Source: Rhodobacter sp. (GTDB lineage: Bacteria > Pseudomonadota > Alphaproteobacteria > Rhodobacterales > Rhodobacteraceae). Taken from it: a stretch of DNA of 48,160 nt. Below are positions 1 through 8,375 of this stretch, in pieces. A program made the translations under genes and the position numbers. The notes beneath the pieces are model-generated. The model worked only from the letters and a program-made list of their open reading frames with translations. It was not told the origin of the DNA and did not search any database. The stretch spans positions 1 to 48,160 of the forward strand of contig JADCEN010000052.1 in NCBI GenBank assembly GCA_020250175.1, in the 5' to 3' direction. Numbering within the stretch: position 1 is the stretch's first letter; each line of letters begins with the position of its first letter.

Positions 1-54
1 CTCGACAAAGGCGATGACCCGGCTGCGAAGTTCCATAGGATGTGCCTTGCCCAT
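1..54 (-). CDS. IS630-family transposase, N-terminal 18 codons (partial)
   Basis: Reading leftward from the ATG at 54 gives MGKAHPMELRSRVIAFVE, the characteristic opening of the IS630-type helix-turn-helix OrfA (family members start MGKAHPxELRxRVxAFVE). In the family this domain binds the element ends, followed by a DDE catalytic domain that would lie outside the window. The gene is cut by the window edge, so intactness cannot be judged. It is too short to be found by length alone; the call rests on the recognised N-terminus. Confidence 0.75.
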   Translation of the reverse strand, partial: MGKAHPMELRSRVIAFVE

Positions 55-140
55 TCCAACCCCCTATATCTGGCCAGATCAGGGAATCACAAAATCCTCA
101 ACCTGGGAATCCTGAATCAGAAGGCATGCGACCCGCTCTA
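1..140 (-). mobile_element. IS630-family element, one end only
   Basis: The minus strand carries the start of an IS630-type transposase preceded by a leader of roughly 85 bp. The leader contains repeated AGGATTCCC and GATTTTGTGATTCCC-like words. IS630 elements insert at TA, often within CTAG. A CTAG with TA at 139-140 sits exactly where the neighbouring restriction-modification protein stops resembling its family, so I place the junction there. The exact end is inferred; the rest of the element lies beyond the left edge of the window. Confidence 0.6.
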
Positions 141-2436
141 GATCGCGGTTCAGGTCATTTTGGGCCCATGCGACCGTCCAGTCTCGAACATCATTTCCAA
201 GTCTGTACTTTTGGCGCGCCGGTTCCGTCTCCATCGCGGCAAAATTCTGCACACGCTGCCAAAGACGATCCCGGCTTTCGTCGATTGTAAGGTCATCGCG
301 TGCCGTTACAATACCCACGGAATTTACGGGCATCAGTGCGGTGACAGAGATGCCTTTTTCGTAAACCGATTGTATCGAATAACTCCGTCGTACCAGCGGA
401 TGCTGTGGTGCAGGGCTTTCAATCGCCGAAAAGGTCACTGGTGTGAGCTCAGCCGCATACAGTCCTTCATATTTCGCCGCGCGTTCGCCCCACAGGTCGC
501 CATGCAGAACCTGCGCCAGCCCCGCGCCGCCGCCCTTCTTCCTCACCCCAATGATAATCGCCACACCCTGCTGAATATCAAAGACATTCTTATCCGGCTT
601 GCCCTCTGGCGTGACTTCTTTCTTCTTCGCATTCCCATGCAAATCCAGCACCCAAATCTTGTCAAACGTCTTCAGCAGGTGCCAGCGCATCCCCCGGAAG
701 GTCGGGTTGTCCAGATAGCCGTGGTTGGTGATGAACCCCAGCACCCCTTCGCCGTTCTTTTCAATCAGGTGCGACGACAGGCGGATGAACTTCACATACA
801 GGTCGTTCAGCCATTTCGGGTTGCGTTCCTGCAACCGCTCAATGCCCCCCGGCTCTTTCTTGTAATCCTCCATCAGCTTGCCCAGCCAGCCTTCGGATTT
901 GCCGCCTTCGCCAAGATAGGGCGGGTTGCCGATCACGCACATGATCGGCATATCGCGCTTGATCGTGTTCGCCTGCTTCACCTCATTCGACAGCCATTGC
1001 GCAAAGGGCAGTGACTGGTTCGCAGGCTCGCCTTCTTCCAGCGAATTGGTCAGATACACCGAAAGGCGCGGCGGGGTGCCGGTGGGCCTGTAGCCCATTT
1101 CGGTCAGGATCATGTCCAGCTTCATATGGCACATGGCATAGGACGCCATCAGCAATTCAAACCCATGCACGCGCGGGATCAGGTCGCGTTCGACATACTG
1201 GCTCCACATGCCGGGGGCCACGCCCTTCACCTTGGGCGCGATCTGTTTGATCACCTCGGCCAGAAAGGTGCCGGTCCCTGTGGCCGGGTCCAGGATTTGA
1301 ACGCGGTGCACCTCTTTCTTGATCTTGACCGGCTTGCCCTTGCTGTCGGTTTGCCCGGTGTCCCAGTCAACCGTCACCTTTGATGTGTCGGCCAGCCCAT
1401 CGGCCAGACCGAATTCGGTTTGCAGCACCTGGTCCACCGCGCGCACGATGAAACTGACCACGGGTTCCGGCGTGTACCACACGCCGCGCGCCTTGCGCTT
1501 GGCCGGGTTATAGGCGGCAAGGAAGGTTTCATAGAAATGCAGGAACGGGTCGTTCTGCCCGGTCAGCCTGCCGAACCCTTCCATGATCTTGGCCACATTC
1601 GCGGCCTGAAACACCTTGGCCAGATAATCAATGATCCATCTGATCCGGTCATCCAGATTCGGCCCGGCGATATAGCTGAACAGGTTGCGCAGGAAGGGGT
1701 TTGATTTGGGCAGCAGGTCCAGCGCCTCTTGCCGCGTGAAGGTATCAAGCGTCGGGTCATGCAGCCGCGCCGCGAACATGCCATAGGCGATGGTTTCCGC
1801 GTAGATGTCCGCGAAGTCTTCGGGCGTGATGTCGTGGATCAGGTGTTCGCGGAACGCCTTGAACTGGTCGCCCAACTCCGATTGCAGGTCTGCATCCGCC
1901 TTCAGCGCATTGCGCAGCACGTCTTTGATCAGGCCCGCCTTGCCCGCCATGATTTCCGCCAGCACCTTTGGCGAGGTGATCGTTTGTGGCCGCTGGGCGA
2001 TGAAGTCGCGCAGCAGGTTTTCCAGTATGGCGTACTGATCCGGCTTTGGCTGAATGCCCGTCAGGTAATCGGCAACCGTGACCGATGCCACCAACTGCCC
2101 GTTGCGGTAGAAATCCCAGTCCAGGCAGTTGGTATAGATCAGGTTCGGCAGGGCGGCGAGGTAGCGCTTCTGCTGGTCCCGGTTCGCGTCCTTCATCTGG
2201 CGCAGGTCAAGCCCAACGTCCTTTGCCTCGACAAAACCTATCGCAATCTCACCGGTTTGCAGGATGAAATCCGGTGCGCCGCAGGCGATGCGTTTGGGTT
2301 CATTTGTCGCCGTGATCTCGCCCGGTTTCAGGCCATCGAACAGCGTCTTCAGCGCGGGGCGATAGGAATGTTCCGTTGCCTTCCGCGTCTTCCAGGTTTC
2401 CCCGACCTGCCGGATAAAGTCCGCCACAAGCGACAT
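79..2436 (-). CDS. Type IIG/ISP-like restriction-modification enzyme, 3' end truncated by IS630
   Basis: This is a single-chain restriction and N6-adenine methyltransferase protein, 785 aa as read. An N-terminal PD-(D/E)xK nuclease is visible (PD at residues 55-56, ExK at 70-72). A helical linker follows, then SAM-binding motif I (DPATGTGTFL, about 383-392) and catalytic motif IV (NPPY, 504-507). Family members continue well past this length into a target-recognition domain, which is missing. The last 20 or so codons do not look native and appear to come from the IS630 leader; the likely junction is the TA at 139-140. The protein is therefore probably inactive or of altered specificity. No separate specificity or methylase gene is visible beside it. 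The start at 2436 gives a natural MSLVADFIRQ N-terminus. Confidence 0.8.
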   Translation of the reverse strand: MSLVADFIRQVGETWKTRKATEHSYRPALKTLFDGLKPGEITATNEPKRIACGAPDFILQTGEIAIGFVEAKDVGLDLRQMKDANRDQQKRYLAALPNLIYTNCLDWDFYRNGQLVASVTVADYLTGIQPKPDQYAILENLLRDFIAQRPQTITSPKVLAEIMAGKAGLIKDVLRNALKADADLQSELGDQFKAFREHLIHDITPEDFADIYAETIAYGMFAARLHDPTLDTFTRQEALDLLPKSNPFLRNLFSYIAGPNLDDRIRWIIDYLAKVFQAANVAKIMEGFGRLTGQNDPFLHFYETFLAAYNPAKRKARGVWYTPEPVVSFIVRAVDQVLQTEFGLADGLADTSKVTVDWDTGQTDSKGKPVKIKKEVHRVQILDPATGTGTFLAEVIKQIAPKVKGVAPGMWSQYVERDLIPRVHGFELLMASYAMCHMKLDMILTEMGYRPTGTPPRLSVYLTNSLEEGEPANQSLPFAQWLSNEVKQANTIKRDMPIMCVIGNPPYLGEGGKSEGWLGKLMEDYKKEPGGIERLQERNPKWLNDLYVKFIRLSSHLIEKNGEGVLGFITNHGYLDNPTFRGMRWHLLKTFDKIWVLDLHGNAKKKEVTPEGKPDKNVFDIQQGVAIIIGVRKKGGGAGLAQVLHGDLWGERAAKYEGLYAAELTPVTFSAIESPAPQHPLVRRSYSIQSVYEKGISVTALMPVNSVGIVTARDDLTIDESRDRLWQRVQNFAAMETEPARQKYRLGNDVRDWTVAWAQNDLNRDLERVACLLIQDSQVEDFVIP

Positions 2437-2550
2437 CTCTGGCCCCGCCCCGTATCACCGGTTTGCTTCACCCCATCCTTGTGGACCGCTTGCGGGGGCC
2501 AGGCAACAGGGGCTTTTGCCCTTCGCCCCCTGCCCCGCTTTGCCCGTGCC

Positions 2551-3477
2551 TCAAAAGAACCACGGGTTCGACCAGGCCCGCCTGCCTGCCTGATCGATCA
2601 CCGTCACCCGGACCCAGGCCGAGTCGCGGAACCGGTCCAGCGGGACCTGCGCCGTGGTCATCGACTGGCCATGCACCGCCTTGGCCGCCGATCCGGCCCC
2701 CTGCACGATCACCGAGCGGACGGCGGAACACGCCACCTCCACCGCATCGCCCGTGATCCGCACATCGCGCAGTTCCGGCCCTTGCGAGGAATAGAACTGC
2801 CCCGCCTTCAGCGCGTCCAGCAGCGCCTCGGGTTCATTCGCTGCGGCCTTGACCATCACCCAGCCGCCGAAATGATCCGGCTCTGAAAAATGCGCGTCAT
2901 CCGTGGCAATCAGGCTCAGCCGCCGCCCCTCGGTCAGCAGCAGATCGGCAATGCCGAAGCCGTCCGCCCGGTCGCACCCCTCGGCGCAGCCGTGGTTGTA
3001 GATCTCCACCGCATGGGCCGCCGTGATGCCCCGCGCATCGGCCAGGGTCAGGCCGGACCATTGCGGATGGGCCACGGCCACGAAAGCCCCGGCGGCCACG
3101 GCGCGCGCCGCCAGCGCCGCCCCGCTTTCCTGCCCCTCGACGGGCCGGAAATCCGGGCTGTGGGACGGGGCGAAATCCGGCGGCAGGCCGACGGCCAGGA
3201 TGTGCCACAGCTCGCCATTGGCCATCGCCCCCGCATGCAGCTCGGCCCCCAGAATCGTGGTAAAGCTGTTGGTGCGGAACGGCAGGGTATCGACGATGGG
3301 ATAGCCGTAGTGGCCCACGAAATGATCGGTCAGCGCCAGAAAGTCATAGCCTTCGGCCTGGTAGCGGCGGCACACCTCTTGCGGCTCCAGCACGCCGTCG
3401 GACCGGGTGGAATGGGTGTGCAGGTTGCCCCGCCAGAAGCGGCCGGGGGCGGTGAAGGCGGGCAGGCTTTGGCTCAT
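2551..3477 (-). CDS. PHP-domain metal-dependent phosphoesterase
   Basis: A 308-aa protein of the polymerase and histidinol phosphatase (PHP) superfamily. The metal-binding motifs appear in order: NLHTHSTRSDG near residue 17, LTDH, GAELH, AHP and TDDAH. I chose the ATG at 3477, preceded by GAGGAC, rather than the long upstream reading, which is arginine- and glycine-rich junk overlapping phnM. It lies 38 bp downstream of phnM on the same strand, so they are probably co-transcribed. In another bacterium a PHP-family enzyme is known to hydrolyse the five-membered cyclic phosphate produced by C-P lyase, normally the job of PhnP. I infer a similar role here from the neighbourhood only; other phosphoester substrates are possible. 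Confidence 0.8.
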   Translation of the reverse strand: MSQSLPAFTAPGRFWRGNLHTHSTRSDGVLEPQEVCRRYQAEGYDFLALTDHFVGHYGYPIVDTLPFRTNSFTTILGAELHAGAMANGELWHILAVGLPPDFAPSHSPDFRPVEGQESGAALAARAVAAGAFVAVAHPQWSGLTLADARGITAAHAVEIYNHGCAEGCDRADGFGIADLLLTEGRRLSLIATDDAHFSEPDHFGGWVMVKAAANEPEALLDALKAGQFYSSQGPELRDVRITGDAVEVACSAVRSVIVQGAGSAAKAVHGQSMTTAQVPLDRFRDSAWVRVTVIDQAGRRAWSNPWFF

Positions 3478-3515
3478 GCTGTCCTCGTTGCTGTCTGCGT
3501 CGGTGTCGGGTGATC

Positions 3516-4658
3516 TCAGGCCACGCGGTGGCCCGCAACCCATGTTCCGCGCACGACAGCCGCCTGGCCAAGGCGCGCCACGCGGATCACATCGGCCCGC
3601 GCGCCGGGAACCAGCTGCCCCCGGTCCTGCAGCCCCGCCGCCTGTGCCGGTGCCCCTGTCACCGTGGCCACGCCGCGCGCAAGGCTGCCCCACAGATCGC
3701 CCAGCCGCAGCCCCGCCGTCAGCAGCGACGAGGGCACGTAATCGGACGAGACGACGTCCAGAAGCCCCGCCCCGGCCAGATCGGCAGCGGCGACATTGCC
3801 GGAATGCGACCCGCCCCGGATCAGGTTCGGCGCGCCCATCATCACCTTGATACCATGCGCCTGACAGGCGCGCGCCGCCTCGACCGTGGTCGGAAACTCG
3901 GCGAAATGCGCGCCTTGCCCGGCAGACCGGGCGACCTGGTCTTCGGTCGTGTCGTCATGGCTGGCCAGCACCGCGCCATAGCGCTGCGCCGCCGCCACCG
4001 CCGCAGCCTCATGCAGGTCGCGCATCCGGTCGCCCAGCGCCTTTTGCGCGGCGATATGGCGGTGAAATTCGTCCAGCGAATAGCCGTGCTTGCCCATGAC
4101 GTAGTCTTTCAGCTTTGTCTCATCGCGGAACTGGCGCTGGCCGGGGGTGTGGTCCATCAGGCTGACGATGCCGATGGCATCGGCCGGCCCGAACTTTTCC
4201 AGCTCTTCCACTAGGGTTTCCGAACAGACCTCGGCCCGCAGATGCAGGAAATGGCTGATCCGCAGCACCCCCTGCCCGCGCAGATCAAGAATCTCGTCGG
4301 CCAGTGCGCGGGCATATTCGCCGTAATTGCCCTTGGCCTTCGAGACGACCGACCCCACCCGCAGCGCATCGAAAACCGTGGTGATGCCGACACTGGCCAG
4401 TTCGGCATCATGGGCGATGATGGCGCTGGCATGGGGCCAGTCGACCTTGGGGCGCGGCTCGATATGGCGTTCAAGATTGTCGGTGTGCAATTCGACCAGA
4501 CCGGGCATCACCAGATCACCGCCGCAGTCGATCGCACCCGCCGGCACCGCCGTGCCGGGCTCGATCCCCCGGATCACACCGCCGGAAAGATGAAGACTGC
4601 CGCGAAGGGTTTCGTGGGGCAGAACAAGAAGGGCATTGGCAATGATGGTATCAGACAT
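3516..4658 (-). CDS. phnM: Alpha-D-ribose 1-methylphosphonate 5-triphosphate diphosphatase
   Basis: A 380-aa amidohydrolase-fold protein matching PhnM in length and layout. It has the opening ANALLVLPHETLRGSLHL, the metal-site segment MPGLVELHTDNLERHIEPRP, and the family-typical GITTVFDALRVGS and LASHDDTTEDQV segments. PhnM removes pyrophosphate from ribose 1-methylphosphonate 5-triphosphate in the C-P lyase pathway, after PhnGHI and before PhnJ. The ATG at 4658 has AAGGA upstream at good spacing. The core lyase genes phnG-L are not in the window, so this is a split or remnant locus. The PHP gene follows on the same strand, and a DUF1045 phosphonate gene diverges from it. Confidence 0.93.
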   Translation of the reverse strand: MSDTIIANALLVLPHETLRGSLHLSGGVIRGIEPGTAVPAGAIDCGGDLVMPGLVELHTDNLERHIEPRPKVDWPHASAIIAHDAELASVGITTVFDALRVGSVVSKAKGNYGEYARALADEILDLRGQGVLRISHFLHLRAEVCSETLVEELEKFGPADAIGIVSLMDHTPGQRQFRDETKLKDYVMGKHGYSLDEFHRHIAAQKALGDRMRDLHEAAAVAAAQRYGAVLASHDDTTEDQVARSAGQGAHFAEFPTTVEAARACQAHGIKVMMGAPNLIRGGSHSGNVAAADLAGAGLLDVVSSDYVPSSLLTAGLRLGDLWGSLARGVATVTGAPAQAAGLQDRGQLVPGARADVIRVARLGQAAVVRGTWVAGHRVA

Positions 4659-4699
4659 GAAGATTCCTTGACGCAGGCCGGAAGACGCTCAATGACACT

Positions 4700-4714
4700 G
4701 TCCTGTCACAGGAC
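4700..4714. promoter_or_regulatory. Perfect palindrome between phnM and DUF1045 gene
   Basis: GTCCTGTCACAGGAC is a perfect 7-bp inverted repeat around a central C. It lies in the 85-bp divergent gap between phnM and the DUF1045 gene, and related TGACACTG and CTGTGACG words flank it. Position and symmetry suit an operator controlling both directions, plausibly for a PhnF-like GntR regulator, but no regulator gene is nearby. Confidence 0.5.
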
Positions 4715-4743
4715 TGTGACGCTGCGTCCATAAAGCTGACAAG

Positions 4744-5433
4744 ATGACAGAGTTTCATCGCTATGCCATCTATTGGGCACCCGAGGCGGGCGCGTTTGCC
4801 GATGTGACAGCCGCCTGGCTGGGCTGGGATGCCGCAACCGGGCTGCGCGTGCCCCATCCGCAGCTTGTCGGCCTGCCGCGCACGGCCCTTGAGTTGACCG
4901 ATACGCCGCGCAAATACGGATTTCACGGCACGATCAAGCCGCCGTTCCGCCTGGCCCCCGGCCAGACGCCCGAAGGGCTGCACAAGGCGGCGGCCGATCT
5001 TTGCGCAAGGCTGGCCCCGGTGACACTTGTGGGCCTGTCGCTGCACCGGCTGGGCGGGTTCGTCGCCCTGACGCCGGACGGCGACCAGGGCGAGTTGGGC
5101 GGCCTTGCGGCCCGTGTTGTCGAAGCTCTGGATGCGTTCCGCGCCGCGCCGGATGCCGCAGAGATCGCCCGGCGCAGGCCAGAGCGGCTGACCGACCGGC
5201 AACGCGGCCATCTGGCCCGCTGGGGCTACCCCTATGTTATGGAGGATTTCCGCTTCCATCTGACGCTGACCGGGGATTTGCCCGAGGCAGAGGCAGCCTG
5301 GGTCGCCGCCGTGCTTGATCCGCTGCTGCGCCCGGTCCTGCCGCGCCCGTTTGCTGTGGACAGCCTGTGCCTGTTCGGCCAGGGGGAAGACGGGATGTTC
5401 CGGCTCTTGCACCGCTACGCGCTTTCCGGCTGA
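4744..5433 (+). CDS. DUF1045 phosphonate-metabolism protein, 2H phosphoesterase fold
   Basis: A 229-aa protein of the DUF1045 family, long noted as associated with phosphonate metabolism. It shows the two histidine motifs of 2H phosphoesterases: HGTIKPPF (about residues 61-68) and HLTLTG (about 175-180). Such enzymes act on cyclic phosphates, so a PhnP-like or RNA-type cyclic phosphodiesterase step is plausible, but I do not know a proven reaction. It diverges from phnM across an 85-bp gap holding a palindrome. The ATG at 4744 gives the family-typical start (MTEFHRYAIYWAPE); the ribosome-binding site is weak. Confidence 0.88.
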   Translation: MTEFHRYAIYWAPEAGAFADVTAAWLGWDAATGLRVPHPQLVGLPRTALELTDTPRKYGFHGTIKPPFRLAPGQTPEGLHKAAADLCARLAPVTLVGLSLHRLGGFVALTPDGDQGELGGLAARVVEALDAFRAAPDAAEIARRRPERLTDRQRGHLARWGYPYVMEDFRFHLTLTGDLPEAEAAWVAAVLDPLLRPVLPRPFAVDSLCLFGQGEDGMFRLLHRYALSG

Positions 5434-5464
5434 CCAGACTGCCGCTGTCTGAGGTTGTGCACCG

Positions 5465-6424
5465 TCACAGCCAGTTCTTCCATTTGAAGAACAGATAGGT
5501 GCCAACCGCCGAGGCGACCATCAGGCCCAGCGCCATCGGATAGCCCCAGCTTTGGTCCAGTTCCGGCATCAGGCGAAAGTTCATGCCATAGATCGAAGCG
5601 ATCAGGGTGGGCGGCAGGAACAGCACGGCGACGACCGACACAATGCGGACGGTGGAATTCTGCACCAGGTTGACCATCCCCAGCGTGGCATCCGACGCCA
5701 GCGCCACGCGAGACGAGACGAAATCCGCATGCACCTCCAGCGCCTGAATATCGCGCAGCAGGGCCTTGACCACCGGACGCAGGGCATCGGACGGGCTGCG
5801 GTCCGCCATCGACTGCCCCAGAAACCCGATGGCGCGTTCCAGCGTCAAGAGCGCCAGGCGCACGCGCCCCACCAGATCGCCCTCGCGCCCGACAGCCTGC
5901 AGCGCCTCTTTCAGAACCTCCGACCGTCCCGCCTCGTCCGGGTCGTAGACCGATCTGGTGACGGCATCCAGCGACTTGCCCGTTCCTTCCAGCAGATCGG
6001 CCAGCCGCCCGACAATCTCTTCCATCAGGCCCAGAAAGACGCGTTCGGTGGACGAGCATCCGGGGCCGACCTTGTCGGCGCGCCTGGGATAGGTCTCGAA
6101 CGGACGCGGCGCGTGATGCCGCACAGTCACCAGACGCTCTGGCATCAGGATGAAGGTGACGGGGCCGGAAAGCGGTGCCTTGGTTTCCGACAGGCCCGGC
6201 AGGACGACGGTCATGTAATCCACACCGCCTTCGCGGTACAATCGGTTGGAGATTTCGATCTCTTCCATGTCTTCCAGGGTGGGAACATCAACCCCCAAAG
6301 CCGCAACGGCCTGCACCTGTGCGGGCATCGGCCGGTACAGATCGATCCAGATCGCACCTGCAAGAGGGTCGGAAACCGCGAGCTGTTCCAGATGTCCGGC
6401 GGAGTCACGATAGGCGAAAAGCAT
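5465..6424 (-). CDS. corA: CorA-family divalent cation transporter
   Basis: A 319-aa inner-membrane transporter for Mg2+, and in some family members Co2+, Ni2+ or Zn2+. It has a long soluble N-terminal domain, a stalk helix and two C-terminal transmembrane helices. The signature YGMN motif occurs at the end of TM1 (SIYGMNFRLMPEL), followed by TM2 and the basic tail FFKWKNWL. I chose the ATG at 6424 (MLFAYRDSAG), with AGGGAC upstream; the open frame extends far upstream but that part is low-complexity. It converges with the DUF1045 gene across 31 bp. Direction of transport is not deducible; some alphaproteobacterial CorA-like proteins are exporters. Confidence 0.9.
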   Translation of the reverse strand: MLFAYRDSAGHLEQLAVSDPLAGAIWIDLYRPMPAQVQAVAALGVDVPTLEDMEEIEISNRLYREGGVDYMTVVLPGLSETKAPLSGPVTFILMPERLVTVRHHAPRPFETYPRRADKVGPGCSSTERVFLGLMEEIVGRLADLLEGTGKSLDAVTRSVYDPDEAGRSEVLKEALQAVGREGDLVGRVRLALLTLERAIGFLGQSMADRSPSDALRPVVKALLRDIQALEVHADFVSSRVALASDATLGMVNLVQNSTVRIVSVVAVLFLPPTLIASIYGMNFRLMPELDQSWGYPMALGLMVASAVGTYLFFKWKNWL

Positions 6425-6936
6425 CGGCCGGTCCCTGTGTGGCGGAAGTTCCCGCCCCTGACTAACGCGATGCCGCAGCCCGTCCAAGGCCCGATCCGCA
6501 GGCAGGGCAGGGTCTGCGCAAAGCGACGGGCCGGTTGGGGCGGTTACGTGCCGATCCCCGCACAGGGGCGCGCCAGGCGGCGGACGCTGGCCGCCCGACC
6601 TGGGGCTGGCGCGGCGCGGACGGCGGGGCATTCGCAGGACTCCTGAAGATCGGTTGCGCTGCCGTCCGGTCTGCCCGGCCTTGCGCCCTGTCATGATTCG
6701 GCTGCGTCCCGACCGCGTGGCAGAATTGGTCAGCCGGTTCAGCAACGGCGGATGCACCGACGGGGCCTGCCTGCACGGCGGCAGTCGGCAGGTTCGCCGT
6801 CGGGGTGCGGCTGTCCTGCACCGCGCTGGCGAAAGTTTCACACCGGGTGCAATGCGGGCTTGCCCTGACTGCTGTGCGCGATAGCTCACCGCGGGAAACT
6901 GGCTTGGATTGCCCTGCGGCCACCTGCGGAGACAGG
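6425..6936. other. 512-bp divergent gap, no gene seen
   Basis: This lies between the corA start (leftward) and the flavin reductase start (rightward). Open frames here on both strands are arginine- and proline-rich, match nothing I recognise and lack convincing ribosome-binding sites. The promoters of both genes must lie inside, but I cannot single out clear -35/-10 pairs. No tRNA-like cloverleaf was found. Confidence 0.5.
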
Positions 6937-7437
6937 ATGCCTGACACATACTGTACGGCTGATACGACCGATTCGCGGGCATTCCGCGATGCCCTTGGAC
7001 GCTTTGCCACGGGCATCACCGTTGTCACCATTCCCACGCGCGATGGTCCGATGGGCTTCACGGCGAACAGTTTTGCCAGCGTCTCGCTGGACCCGCCGCT
7101 GGTGCTGTGGTCACCCGCCCGGTCCGCCGCCCGCTTTCCCTTCTATGCCGCGGCCCGGCATTATGCGATTCATGTCCTTGGTGCCGAGCAAAGCGACCTG
7201 AGCGGGCGTTTCGTGCGCGGCGGGGCCGGATTTGACGGTTTGGCGCATGAGACGGACGCGAAAGGCGTGCCGGTTCTGCCGCAGGCGCTGGCACGGTTCG
7301 ACTGCCTTCAGGTGGCCACGCATGACGGCGGCGATCATCTGATCATCGTCGGGCGGGTGCTGCGCGTTTCGGCGCGTCCCGGCCAGCCCCTGCTGTTCAG
7401 CCAAGGGGAATACGGGCGCTTTGTGCCGGGGCTGTAG
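6937..7437 (+). CDS. Flavin reductase-like FMN-binding protein
   Basis: A 166-aa single-domain flavin reductase of the short-chain type that supplies reduced FMN or FAD to two-component monooxygenases. Family landmarks are FRDALGRFATGITVVT (about 15-30), GFTANSFASVSLDPP (about 43-57) and the HVLGAEQSDL and GRVLRV segments. The ATG at 6937 was preferred over an upstream one because GGAG lies just before it (6928-6931) and the protein then begins at the domain. No partner monooxygenase is adjacent, so the substrate system is unknown. Confidence 0.85.
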   Translation: MPDTYCTADTTDSRAFRDALGRFATGITVVTIPTRDGPMGFTANSFASVSLDPPLVLWSPARSAARFPFYAAARHYAIHVLGAEQSDLSGRFVRGGAGFDGLAHETDAKGVPVLPQALARFDCLQVATHDGGDHLIIVGRVLRVSARPGQPLLFSQGEYGRFVPGL

Positions 7438-7559
7438 CAGGCTTCGGCCCAACGGGGCCGCCCTGCGACCGACCGTCTGCCCTTGACCGGAATGCCTGAC
7501 AGGGTGCTGCAAAGCATCTCCGCCGCTTGCGCGACAGGCAGATCATCCTGATCCGCCGG

Positions 7560-8375
7560 AAAGGGGGTGCCGTTCCGGGCGGGTCGGGCACCGGGCGGGG
7601 GCTTTGGCCACCGGCTGGACATGGGACGGCGCAGCGATGCGGCAGGGGCGATGGCCCCTGCCAGAGAGACCGGGCACCCCGGAGAACGCTCCTCCGGGCG
7701 GGAGCAGGAAACGCACCGCGTTTCCCCGCCCGCGTGGGACGGTGCCCTGTAGACCGGCAGGTCCAGGAACAGCAGAGGCCAGCGCCCGACCCGGCGGGCG
7801 AGAAGCGCCCGCCGGGGGCGGGTCGGGCAACAAGCGGGGGCTTTTGCCCCCGGCTGGCAGGACGCGACGTTGCGGCGTGGCAAAGGCGATGGCCTTTGCC
7901 ATTGAAGCGGCGAAAATGCTTCCGCCAATCCGGGCGGGAACAGGAAACGCAGCGCGTTTCCCCCGCCCGCGCGCGACGGTACCTTGTAGATCGGCAGGTC
8001 CAAGCGCCACGAAAGGCCAGCGCCCGACCCGGCGGGCGTGAAACGCCCGCCGGGGGCGGGGCGGGCGCTGGCCGGGGGCTTTGGCCCCCGGCTGGTCAAG
8101 GGGCAGCGTGGCGCTGTGGCAGGGGCGATGGCCCCTGCCATGGCAGCGGTGAAGCTGCTTTTGCCCCCCAGGGTGAGATCAGGAAACGCACCGCGTTTCC
8201 CCCGCCCGTGCGCGACGGTACCTTGCAGACCGGCAGGTCCGGGAACATGGCAGGCCAGCGCCCGGCCCAGCGGGCGAGAAGCGTCCGCCATGGGCGGTTC
8301 GGGCACCGGGCGGGGGCTTTGCCCCCTCCGGCGGGCGTGTGGCACGCGCAGCGCGTGATCGGGGCAATGGCCCCG
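7560..8375. repeat. Array A: about 238-bp hairpin-rich tandem repeats
   Basis: Four successive units, the first and last degraded, with GGGGGC cores starting at 7597, 7836, 8074 and 8312 (spacings 239, 238, 238). Each unit carries four palindromes in fixed order. E1: GGCGGGCG/CGCCCGCC arms (7793-7813, 8031-8051). E2: GGGGGCTTTTGCCCCC (7836-7851, 8074-8089, 8312-8326). E3: 9-bp arms around GATG (7641-7662, 7879-7900, 8118-8139). E4: GGAAACGCACCGCGTTTCC (7707-7725, 7943-7961, 8182-8200). E3 has arms GGCAGGGGC/GCCCCTGCC in units 1 and 3 but GGCAAAGGC/GCCTTTGCC in unit 2, so both sides changed together. Long open frames across it are by-products of the repeats. Confidence 0.85.

Noticed and set aside
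7560-8375. CRISPR array
   Set aside because: Units are about 238 bp with several internal palindromes and no alternating short repeats and unique spacers; no cas genes.
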